NCBI RefSeq assembly: GCF_000725545.1
Contig: NZ_JNZP01000010.1
Span: forward strand, 1 to 64,000
DNA length: 64,000 bases
Origin: Streptomyces exfoliatus
GTDB taxonomy: Bacteria > Actinomycetota > Actinomycetes > Streptomycetales > Streptomycetaceae
Reading direction: 5' to 3'
Positions within the stretch are counted from its first letter, which is position 1, and each line of letters begins with the position of its first letter. Made by a program: the position numbers and the translations under genes. The notes beneath the pieces are model-generated. The model worked only from the letters and a program-made list of their open reading frames with translations, did not search any database and was not told the DNA's origin. This document shows positions 32,879 through 40,929 of this stretch, one piece after another.

Positions 32879-33112
32879 TCAGGCGTTGACGCAGGTGTTG
32901 CCGAACGCCGGGTTCAGCAGGGCAATCACGTTCACGCTGTTGCCACAGGCGTTGATCGGCACGTGGATCGGGACCTGGACCACGTTGCCCGAGAGGACGC
33001 CCGGCGAGCCGATCGCCGCACCGTGGGCGTCCGCGTCCGCGAAGGCGGGCGACGCCGCACCCATGGCCATGATGATTCCGGCGACGACGGCCGCAGCCTT
33101 CTTACAGTTCAT
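32879..33112 (-). CDS. Short chaplin
   Basis: This 77-residue chaplin has a signal peptide (KKAAAVVAGIIMAMGAASPAFA) and one chaplin domain, GNVVQVPIHVPINACGNSVNVIALLNPAFGNTCVNA. It differs slightly from the other two: Ala replaces Leu before the first Cys, and the signal is unrelated. It ends right after the domain. The ATG at 33112 follows AAAGGAT. It sits next to the rodlin pair, an arrangement known for chaplin and rodlin genes in Streptomyces coelicolor. Its hairpin terminator lies at 32815-32854. Confidence 0.93.
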   Translation of the reverse strand: MNCKKAAAVVAGIIMAMGAASPAFADADAHGAAIGSPGVLSGNVVQVPIHVPINACGNSVNVIALLNPAFGNTCVNA

Positions 33113-33237
33113 TTCGTCTGGATCCTTTCCGGGACGGAAGACATTGCACAAAAGACAACGAACGTGCCGCACAAAGGAAACCGCAACCGACACGACATTC
33201 GCTTTTTCACTCCATTGCGCGCACGGACCGCACAGAA

Positions 33238-33275
33238 CAGGGCCGGCGGGAACATGAACGTTCCCGCCGGCCCTG
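33238..33275 (-). terminator. 16-bp perfect hairpin terminator after rodlin 1
   Basis: Arms 33238-33253 (CAGGGCCGGCGGGAAC) and 33260-33275 pair without mismatch around a 6-nt loop ATGAAC, 17 bp beyond the stop of the minus-strand rodlin. Confidence 0.87.
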
Positions 33276-33291
33276 TCGTGCGCGATACGGA

Positions 33292-33705
33292 TCAGCCGTT
33301 GTAGGCGCCGTTCCCGGAGAGGACCGGAATGTCCTCCAGGATGTGCGACAGCGGCTCGTCACCCTTGGCCTGGGTGGAGTTCTCCGCGCACTGCTGGTTC
33401 TGCGGGGAGGACAGGACGTTGACGTCCTGGACCGCGACCGGGACGAGGATGCCGACGACCGAGCCGACGTTGCCCTTGACCGGGACGCCGAGGCACAGCT
33501 TGTTCAGCGAGCCCTGGACGGCCGAGAACTGCGGGCTCATGTCGCCCTTGGTCTTCGAGTTGCCGAACGACTGGTGCGCGCCGTTGCCGCTGAGCGAGGT
33601 CGTACCGCCGTCGTCGGCGATGGCGAGCGCCGGGGAGGCCGCCGCAGCAGAAGCGCCGACAACAGAGGCCGTAACAGCCGCAGCCGCCATAATCTTCTTG
33701 ATCAC
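33292..33705 (-). CDS. rdlA: Rodlin (divergent pair, member 1)
   Basis: Rodlins are secreted proteins that form paired rods, the rodlet layer of aerial hyphae and spores, on top of the chaplin film. The 137-residue product has a signal peptide (to about 28, SPALA) and the rodlin sequence [20 protein letters not shown]...[18 protein letters not shown]...[46 protein letters not shown], with two Cys. It is the most diverged of the three rodlins here. GTG 33705 starts as in rodlin 2 (VIKK). It is divergent from rodlin 2 as in the rdlA/rdlB pair; which one corresponds to rdlA is a guess. Confidence 0.9.
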   Translation of the reverse strand: MIKKIMAAAAVTASVVGASAAAASPALAIADDGGTTSLSGNGAHQSFGNSKTKGDMSPQFSAVQGSLNKLCLGVPVKGNVGSVVGILVPVAVQDVNVLSSPQNQQCAENSTQAKGDEPLSHILEDIPVLSGNGAYNG

Positions 33706-33925
33706 GGTGATTCCGTTCCTGTTCCCACCAATCGACCTGATTGATGCGACGGGCTCAACTGCGGTCGTCCCCCCGGGGTTCCGGCACTTCACCCGTTCGA
33801 CTGGGACCACGTTTCGCGCTGCCGAGTGCGCTCCGCCAAGCAGGTGACACAGCGGAACCCCAGGGTCCGAATGCCGGTTGATCAGGTCGCTCCCTGCACG
33901 GAGCCGGTTCTAGAAGGGAACTCTT
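33706..33925. promoter_or_regulatory. Divergent rodlin promoter region
   Basis: This 220-bp region must hold the promoters of both rodlins. On the plus strand GTTGATCAG (33877-33885) lies 41 bp before rodlin 2; on the minus strand CAATCAG (33743-33737) lies about 32 bp before rodlin 1, each followed by GTCG. The same GTTGATCAG occurs 45 bp before rodlin 3 (35825-35833). Confidence 0.45.
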
Positions 33926-34336
33926 GTGATCAAGAAGGTTATGGCCACCGCGGCCGCGGCCGTCTCCATCGTCGGCGCCTCCGCCGCCGTGGCCTCCCCG
34001 GCGCTCGCCATCTCCAACGACGGCGGCACCACCTCCCTGAGCGGCAACCACGCTCACCAGGAGTACGGAAACTCCGCCACCTACGGCAACATGAGCCCCC
34101 AGTTCGCGCTGGTCCAGGGCTCCCTGAACAAGCCGTGCGTCGGCCTGCCGGCCAAGCTCAACGCCGGTTCGATCGTCGGCCTGATCCCGATCGCCGTCCA
34201 GGACATCAACGTGCTGTCCTCCCCGCAGAACCAGCAGTGCACCGAGAACTCCACCCAGGCCAAGGGTGACGAGCCGCTCTCGCACATCCTGGACGACATC
34301 CCGGTCCTCTCGGGCAACGGCGTCGGCAACAACTGA
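33926..34336 (+). CDS. rdlB: Rodlin (divergent pair, member 2)
   Basis: This 136-residue secreted rodlin has the signal VIKKVMATAAAAVSIVGASAAVASPALA and mature sequence [21 protein letters not shown]...[80 protein letters not shown] 33926 is preceded by AGAAGGGAA. From about 34090 to 34320 its DNA is almost identical to rodlin 3 at 35878, in the same orientation. It should co-assemble with the partner rodlin into rodlets. The exact rdlA/rdlB naming is uncertain. Confidence 0.9.
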   Translation: MIKKVMATAAAAVSIVGASAAVASPALAISNDGGTTSLSGNHAHQEYGNSATYGNMSPQFALVQGSLNKPCVGLPAKLNAGSIVGLIPIAVQDINVLSSPQNQQCTENSTQAKGDEPLSHILDDIPVLSGNGVGNN

Positions 34337-34366
34337 CGTTCCGCCTTCGCGCGACGTTCACACGTC

Positions 34367-34392
34367 AGGGGCCGCCCTCCGGGGCGGCCCCT
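34367..34392 (+). terminator. Hairpin terminator after rodlin 2
   Basis: AGGGGCCGCCC (34367-34377) pairs with GGGCGGCCCCT (34382-34392) around TCCG, followed by TTTCG. It also lies just downstream of the convergent small gene at 34415. Confidence 0.8.
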
Positions 34393-34414
34393 TTCGCTGC
34401 CGTGCGTTCCCTCT

Positions 34415-34621
34415 TCACCACGTCGGCCAGACCGGCGTCGCCATCAGGCGTTCCCACTCCCGGTCCGGCACCCCAGGGACCGCCCGGCCCGCCTGGACCC
34501 ACTGGTCCACCAGGGCGGAATAGACCGGGAAAGGTGTCCGTTCCGCCGGGGACGGGTCGCTCACATATCGGCTCTTCGGAATGAAGGCCATCCGTTCCCA
34601 TTTCCCGGGATCCGGCGCCAT
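34415..34621 (-). CDS. Small hypothetical protein, 68 residues
   Basis: I do not recognise a domain. The short soluble product has segments FIPKSRYVSDPSPAERTPFPVYSALVDQWVQAGRAVPGVPDREWERLMATPVW, with a Trp/Pro-rich composition that does not look like a random reading of GC-rich DNA. The ATG at 34621 is preceded by GGAAGGAG at ideal spacing, which is the main reason to call it real. It lies between rodlin 2 and the LCP gene and is convergent with the former. Confidence 0.6.
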   Translation of the reverse strand: MAPDPGKWERMAFIPKSRYVSDPSPAERTPFPVYSALVDQWVQAGRAVPGVPDREWERLMATPVWPTW

Positions 34622-34739
34622 CTTCGCTCCTTCCGCTGCGATTCCCGCATCATTCCACAGGCGTCGCAGGAGAGTGATTCGTCCTGTTCATGTCGCGTCG
34701 CGTACCTGTGTGCGAGAACGCTCGAATTACCGTGCGGGC

Positions 34740-35783
34740 ATGAAATTCCCGCCTCCCCTGCGGCCCCGACGACCGCTGCTCGTCGCGGCGGCGATCACCG
34801 CCCTCGCCGCCCTCGCCCCCGGCGCGCTCGCCACCGCCGTGCCCACCGAACTCCCCGCCCCGGAGCGGGGGCTGAACCTCCTCGTGGTCGGCATCGACAG
34901 CCGCAAGGGCGTCACCGAGGACGAGAAGAAGCGCTACCGGCTCGGCGGGAAGGAGTGCGACTGCACGGACGTGATGATGCTCGTGCACGTCTCGGCGGAC
35001 AACGACCGCGTCGACGTCGTGAGTCTGCCCCGTGACTCGCTCACCACCTTCCCCGACCAGCACCGCGACCAGCGCACCGGGAAGCTGCACGCCGCTCACC
35101 AGGCGAAGATCAACGGAGCCTGGGCGGAGGGCGGTTCCTCCTTCGCGGTCGAGGTCGTGGAGTCGGCGACCGGACTGCCCGTCCACCGCTACCTGGAGAT
35201 CGACTTCCGGCGCTTCATGGACACCGTGGACCACGTCGAAGGAGGGGTCCCCATCTGCACGGAGGCGCCCCTCAAGGACTCGGTCACCGGGCTCGACCTG
35301 GCGCCGGGAACCAAGCCGGTCGGCGGCGGCGAGGCGCTGCAGTACGTGCGGTCGCGCCGGGCCGACGGGCAGATGGACTTCGGCCGGATGCGGAAGCAGC
35401 AGAAGTTCGTGGTGAACACCCTGGAACGGCTCCGCGACGGCGTCCTCGACGATCCCGCCCGGCTCGGAGCCCTCGCGGCGACCCTGCGCGGGACGGCCGC
35501 GGCCGAGCGGGGCATCTCGGCGACGGAACTCCTCACGCTCGCCGCGCGGCTCCGGAACCTGCCCCCGGAGCGTACGACCTTCGCCACCGTGCCCGTACGC
35601 GGCTTCAACCCGAACATCGCGGGGGTCGGGTCCACCGTCGGCTGGGACGAGGAGGGCGCCGCGAAGGTCTTCGGGCGGCTGCGCGAGGACCGCCCGCTGC
35701 CCGCGGCCGGCGAGGTCGCGCCCAGTGAGGTCTCCGTGGCCACCTACCGTCCCGACCCGGGCGGTTCGCTCATCTGCCCGTAG
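34740..35783 (+). CDS. LytR-CpsA-Psr (LCP) family protein
   Basis: LCP proteins transfer polymers (teichoic acids, capsules, arabinogalactan) from undecaprenyl carriers to peptidoglycan on the outer face of the membrane. This 347-residue protein has an N-terminal anchor (PLLVAAAITALAALAPGALA) and the LCP core: LNLLVVGIDSRKG, CDCTDVMMLVHVSADNDRVDVVSLPRDSLT with the key Arg, KINGAWAEGG, and YVRSRRADGQMDFGRMRKQQKFV. It is a good candidate for anchoring the nearby operon's polysaccharide, which is inference. It is flanked by rodlin genes 2 and 3. Confidence 0.9.
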   Translation: MKFPPPLRPRRPLLVAAAITALAALAPGALATAVPTELPAPERGLNLLVVGIDSRKGVTEDEKKRYRLGGKECDCTDVMMLVHVSADNDRVDVVSLPRDSLTTFPDQHRDQRTGKLHAAHQAKINGAWAEGGSSFAVEVVESATGLPVHRYLEIDFRRFMDTVDHVEGGVPICTEAPLKDSVTGLDLAPGTKPVGGGEALQYVRSRRADGQMDFGRMRKQQKFVVNTLERLRDGVLDDPARLGALAATLRGTAAAERGISATELLTLAARLRNLPPERTTFATVPVRGFNPNIAGVGSTVGWDEEGAAKVFGRLREDRPLPAAGEVAPSEVSVATYRPDPGGSLICP

Positions 35784-35877
35784 TCCGTCCGGTGGACATC
35801 GCGGAACCTCCGCGCCTCCGACCAGTTGATCAGCACGGCTCGGCACTCAGCGAGCCAGTATCCGAAAGGCCTGAACA

Positions 35878-36285
35878 ATGAAGAAGCTGTTGGCTACGGC
35901 TGCTGTGGCCGCGTCGGTCCTCGGCGCGACGGCGGCGGGTGCCGGTCAGGCGCTCGCCATCGCCGACGACGGTGGCACCACGTCGCTGTCCGGCAACGGT
36001 GCGCACCAGGAGTTCGGCAACTCCTCCACGCACGGCGACATGAGCCCGCAGTTCGCGCTCGTCCAGGGCTCCCTGAACAAGCCGTGCATCGGCCTGCCGG
36101 CCAAGGTCAACGCCGGTTCGATCGTCGGCCTGATCCCGATCGCGGTCCAGGACATCAACGTCCTGTCCTCCCCGCAGAACCAGCAGTGCACGGAGAACTC
36201 CACCCAGGCCAAGGGTGACGAGCCGCTGTCGCACATCCTCAGCGACATCCCCGTGCTGTCCGGCAACGGCGCCGGCAACAGCTGA
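35878..36285 (+). CDS. Rodlin (third copy)
   Basis: This 135-residue secreted rodlin has a signal peptide (KKLLATAAVAASVLGATAAGAGQALA) and mature sequence [76 protein letters not shown]...[15 protein letters not shown]. It uses ATG whereas the other two rodlins use GTG. Most of the mature coding DNA matches rodlin 2 nearly base for base, suggesting duplication or gene conversion. The GTTGATCAG element 45 bp upstream is shared with rodlin 2. S. coelicolor has two rodlins, so a third copy is an addition. Confidence 0.9.
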   Translation: MKKLLATAAVAASVLGATAAGAGQALAIADDGGTTSLSGNGAHQEFGNSSTHGDMSPQFALVQGSLNKPCIGLPAKVNAGSIVGLIPIAVQDINVLSSPQNQQCTENSTQAKGDEPLSHILSDIPVLSGNGAGNS

Positions 36286-36308
36286 GCGACGACGCTCGGC
36301 CACGGTGC

Positions 36309-36344
36309 GGCCCCGCCGCCCCTCCTCGGAGGGGTCGCGGGGCC
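36309..36344. terminator. Hairpin terminator after rodlin 3
   Basis: Outer arms GGCCCCGC (36309-36316) and GCGGGGCC (36337-36344) plus inner arms CCCCTCC (36319-36325) and GGAGGGG (36328-36334) form a two-part stem. It is bidirectional, between the convergent rodlin 3 and the DUF255 gene. Confidence 0.75.
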
Positions 36345-36365
36345 GTCCCCGTTCGGGCCGGGACC

Positions 36366-38387
<2,022 letters not shown>

Positions 38388-38512
38388 GGTCCCATCCTGC
38401 CGCAGCGGTCTCCCGCCGTGCCCGGTGTCCCGCGCGGCGCGCTCATGCCGGGATACGGAAGAGCCCTCCGGCCCGTACCCGTCGGAGAGGTACGGGCCGG
38501 AGGGCGCCTCCA

Positions 38513-38740
38513 CTACTTGCCGGGGGTGCCGGCCGGGGTGTCCTGCCCGGCCGCCGGGTCCGGGGCCTCCTCGAAGGAGACCTTGCCCATGTGCCGGTTC
38601 ATCGACTTCATCAGCTGCCAGACCGCGAGGGCCAGGACCGCGAAGACGACGAAGCCGAGGACGCCGGGGGTCACCTTGTTCTTGTCCAGCTCTTCGGCGG
38701 CGAAGGGGACAAGCTGGGTCAGTGCCAGGTGTGCGCTCAT
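38513..38740 (-). CDS. Small membrane protein downstream of mca
   Basis: This 75-residue protein has one strong transmembrane helix ([19 protein letters not shown]) followed by a short basic stretch (KSMNRHMGK) and a Pro/Ala-rich polar tail. ATG 38740 comes directly after the mca stop; an alternative ATG at 38749 overlaps it by 8 bp. Either way the gene is coupled to mca, and a similar small membrane gene next to mca is common in Streptomyces. Function unknown. Confidence 0.75.
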   Translation of the reverse strand: MSAHLALTQLVPFAAEELDKNKVTPGVLGFVVFAVLALAVWQLMKSMNRHMGKVSFEEAPDPAAGQDTPAGTPGK

Positions 38741-38741
38741 G

Positions 38742-39623
38742 TCAGGCATTGTCGCGGATGCCCGCGAAGAGATCTTCCTCGGGGAGGGAGGTCGGGACCA
38801 GCGACTTGCTGAGCTCGTACTCCTCCGTCGGCCAGACCTCCTTCTGGATCTCCATCGGCACCCGGAACCAGCCGCCGTCGGGGTCGATCTGGGTGCGGTG
38901 GGCGATCAGGGCCTTGTCGCGGACCTCGAAGAAGTCGGCGCAGGGCACGAAGGTGGTGAGCGTCCGCTCCTTGCGCTCGAACTCGCTCCAGCGCTCCAGC
39001 CACTCGCCGTACGGGGACTCCAGGCCGCGGGCCAGCAGCGCCTCGTGCAGGGCGGTGGTGCGGGGACGGTTGAAGCCCTGGTTGTAGTAGAGCTTCAGGG
39101 GCTCCCAGGCCGGGCCGAACTCGGCCTCCGGGTACTTCTCGGTGTCGGTCGCGCCGTCGAAGGCCACCATCGTGATCTTGTGGGTCATGATGTGGTCGGG
39201 GTGCGGGTACCCGCCGTTCTCGTCGTAGGTCGTGACGACCTGCGGGCGGAACGCGCGGATCTTGCGGACCAGCGCGCCGGCGGCCGTGTCGACGTCCTCC
39301 AGGGCGAAGCAGCCCTCGGGAAGCGGCGGCAGCGGGTCGCCCTCGGGCAGGCCCGAGTCGACGAAGCCCAGCCACTCCTGGGAGACGCCGAGGATCTCGC
39401 GGGCCTCGTCCATCTCCTTGCGGCGCACCTCGTGGATGTTCGCCTCGATGTAGGGGTCGCCCTGAAGCTGCGGGTTGAGGACCGAGCCACGCTCGCCGCC
39501 CGTGCACGTCACCACCATGACGTCCACCCCCTCGGACACGTACTTGGCCATCGTGGCCGCACCCTTGCTCGACTCGTCGTCGGGGTGGGCGTGCACGGCC
39601 ATCAGTCGAAGCTGCTCAGTCAA
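38742..39623 (-). CDS. mca: Mycothiol S-conjugate amidase
   Basis: Mca cleaves mycothiol S-conjugates to a mercapturic acid and GlcN-inositol, removing electrophiles and antibiotics from the cell; it is a zinc enzyme of the PIG-L/LmbE fold. The 293-residue product has RLMAVHAHPDDESSKGAATMAKY (zinc-binding His-Asp-Asp) and GGYPHPDHIMTH (third ligand region). TTG 39623 is chosen because it gives the expected LTEQLRLMAVHAHPDDE start and has GAGG 8 nt upstream; no better ATG/GTG exists nearby. It fits an actinobacterium that uses mycothiol. Confidence 0.92.
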   Translation of the reverse strand: MTEQLRLMAVHAHPDDESSKGAATMAKYVSEGVDVMVVTCTGGERGSVLNPQLQGDPYIEANIHEVRRKEMDEAREILGVSQEWLGFVDSGLPEGDPLPPLPEGCFALEDVDTAAGALVRKIRAFRPQVVTTYDENGGYPHPDHIMTHKITMVAFDGATDTEKYPEAEFGPAWEPLKLYYNQGFNRPRTTALHEALLARGLESPYGEWLERWSEFERKERTLTTFVPCADFFEVRDKALIAHRTQIDPDGGWFRVPMEIQKEVWPTEEYELSKSLVPTSLPEEDLFAGIRDNA

Positions 39624-39640
39624 GACTCGATCCTCAGTGA

Positions 39641-39667
39641 TTCGACGCGGAGGGTGGTCTCTATAGT
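39641..39667 (+). promoter_or_regulatory. Candidate housekeeping promoter for the DUF4307 gene
   Basis: A -10-like TATAGT (39662-39667) is preceded by TTCGAC (39641-39646) with a 15-bp gap, about 55 bp before ATG 39722. The hexamer is unusually AT-rich for this DNA. The spacing is short for a HrdB promoter. Confidence 0.4.
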
Positions 39668-39721
39668 GACGGAATCGGGGGAACGAAAATTCCGCCACCC
39701 CCGGCTTCGAGAGGATCGATC

Positions 39722-40123
39722 ATGAGCGCGGTGCGAGAGCAGCTGCCCGAGGGGCGCTACGGGCGCTCCGCGGACGAGGCGGCGGACCGCAAGCTCAAGA
39801 TCACGGGCGCGGTGCTCGGGGTCCTCTTCCTCGGCCTGATGGGCTGGTTCGGCTGGCACTACGTCGTCGACAGCAAGATCAGCGCCGAGATGATCAAGTT
39901 CGACGTGGTCAGCGCCACCGAGGTCCAGGTGCACCTGGAGATCCGCAAGGACGAGGGCGTCAAGGGCGTCTGCACCCTGCGCTCGCGCTCCGAGGACGGC
40001 GCCGAGGTGGCCCGCAAGGACGTGCGGATCGACGACCCCGGCAGCCGGATCGACCGCGTCTTCTCGCTCCGCACCACCGCCCACGCGACGAGTGCCGAAC
40101 TCGTGGGGTGTACGGCCCGGTAG
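39722..40123 (+). CDS. DUF4307 membrane protein
   Basis: This 133-residue protein matches the DUF4307 family found next to mca and greA in actinobacteria. It has a cytosolic N-terminus (LPEGRYGRSADEAADRKLK), one transmembrane helix (about 27-48, ITGAVLGVLFLGLMGWFGWHYVV) and an outer domain with two Cys (GVCTLRSRSEDG...VGCTAR). Function unknown. It is divergent from mca, 98 bp away, and precedes greA by 189 bp. Confidence 0.85.
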   Translation: MSAVREQLPEGRYGRSADEAADRKLKITGAVLGVLFLGLMGWFGWHYVVDSKISAEMIKFDVVSATEVQVHLEIRKDEGVKGVCTLRSRSEDGAEVARKDVRIDDPGSRIDRVFSLRTTAHATSAELVGCTAR

Positions 40124-40312
40124 CGGTGGGTAGGGAGCGGGTGTCGAGTCCCGGCGAGTCACCGCGGTGACCTGGGATGACGCCATTCCTGATGGTTATG
40201 TCCTCCCGCTTTTCGCCACTCATTGTTAGGCTCGTGGTTTCGCCCACCCGGGACACACAGCTTTCCCGTGTAGGGCGATGCTTTGTATTCCCAGTACCTA
40301 CGAGGAGCACCT

Positions 40313-40810
40313 GTGACCCAGACCAGCGACAACGTCACCTGGCTCACCCAGGAGGCGTACAACAAGCTCAAGGACGAGCTTGAGTACCTGTCTGGTCCCG
40401 CGCGTACCGAGATCGCCGCCAAGATCGCCGCCGCGCGCGAAGAGGGCGACCTGCGCGAGAACGGCGGGTACCACGCGGCCAAGGAGGAGCAGGGCAAGCA
40501 GGAGCTCCGGGTCCGCCAGCTCACCCAGCTGCTCCAGCACGCCAAGGTCGGCGAGGCCCCGGCGGACGACGGCGTCGTCGAGCCGGGCATGGTCGTGACG
40601 ATCGCCTTCGACGGTGACGAGAACGACACGATGACCTTCCTGCTCGCCTCCCGCGAGTACGCGAGCGGTGACATCGAGACCTACTCGCCGCAGTCGCCGC
40701 TCGGCGTCGGCGTCAACGGCAAGAAGGCCGGTGACGACGCCGAGTACGAGCTGCCGAACGGCAAGAAGGCCGCGGTGAAGATCCTCAGCGCGAAGCCGTA
40801 CACCGGCTGA
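40313..40810 (+). CDS. greA: Transcription elongation factor GreA
   Basis: GreA reactivates backtracked RNA polymerase by stimulating transcript cleavage. The 165-residue product has the N-terminal coiled coil with DLRENGGYHAAKEEQGKQELRVRQL, whose acidic tip reaches the polymerase active site, and a C-terminal FKBP-like domain (SPLGVGVNGKKAGDDAEYELPNGKKAAVKIL). GTG 40313 follows CGAGGAGCACC. A strong terminator lies 27 bp beyond the stop, so it is monocistronic. All expected features are present. Confidence 0.95.
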   Translation: MTQTSDNVTWLTQEAYNKLKDELEYLSGPARTEIAAKIAAAREEGDLRENGGYHAAKEEQGKQELRVRQLTQLLQHAKVGEAPADDGVVEPGMVVTIAFDGDENDTMTFLLASREYASGDIETYSPQSPLGVGVNGKKAGDDAEYELPNGKKAAVKILSAKPYTG

Positions 40811-40837
40811 GGCACTTGCTCCACCGATCCAGGCAAC

Positions 40838-40864
40838 GGGCCGGACCCCTCGGGGGTCCGGCCC
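40838..40864 (+). terminator. Terminator after greA
   Basis: GGGCCGGACCCC (40838-40849) and GGGGTCCGGCCC (40853-40864) form a 12-bp perfect stem with a 3-nt loop, followed by TTCGCCTT. Confidence 0.85.
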
Positions 40865-40929
40865 TTCGCCTTGCGGCGGACATGCCATGATGCGGACCTG
40901 ACGTCGCGTCACCAGGGGGAGGGTGCGAA

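Noticed and set aside
33329..33847. 172-residue plus-strand frame opposite rodlin 1
   Set aside because: It is antisense to a clear rodlin gene and lacks a signal or domain.
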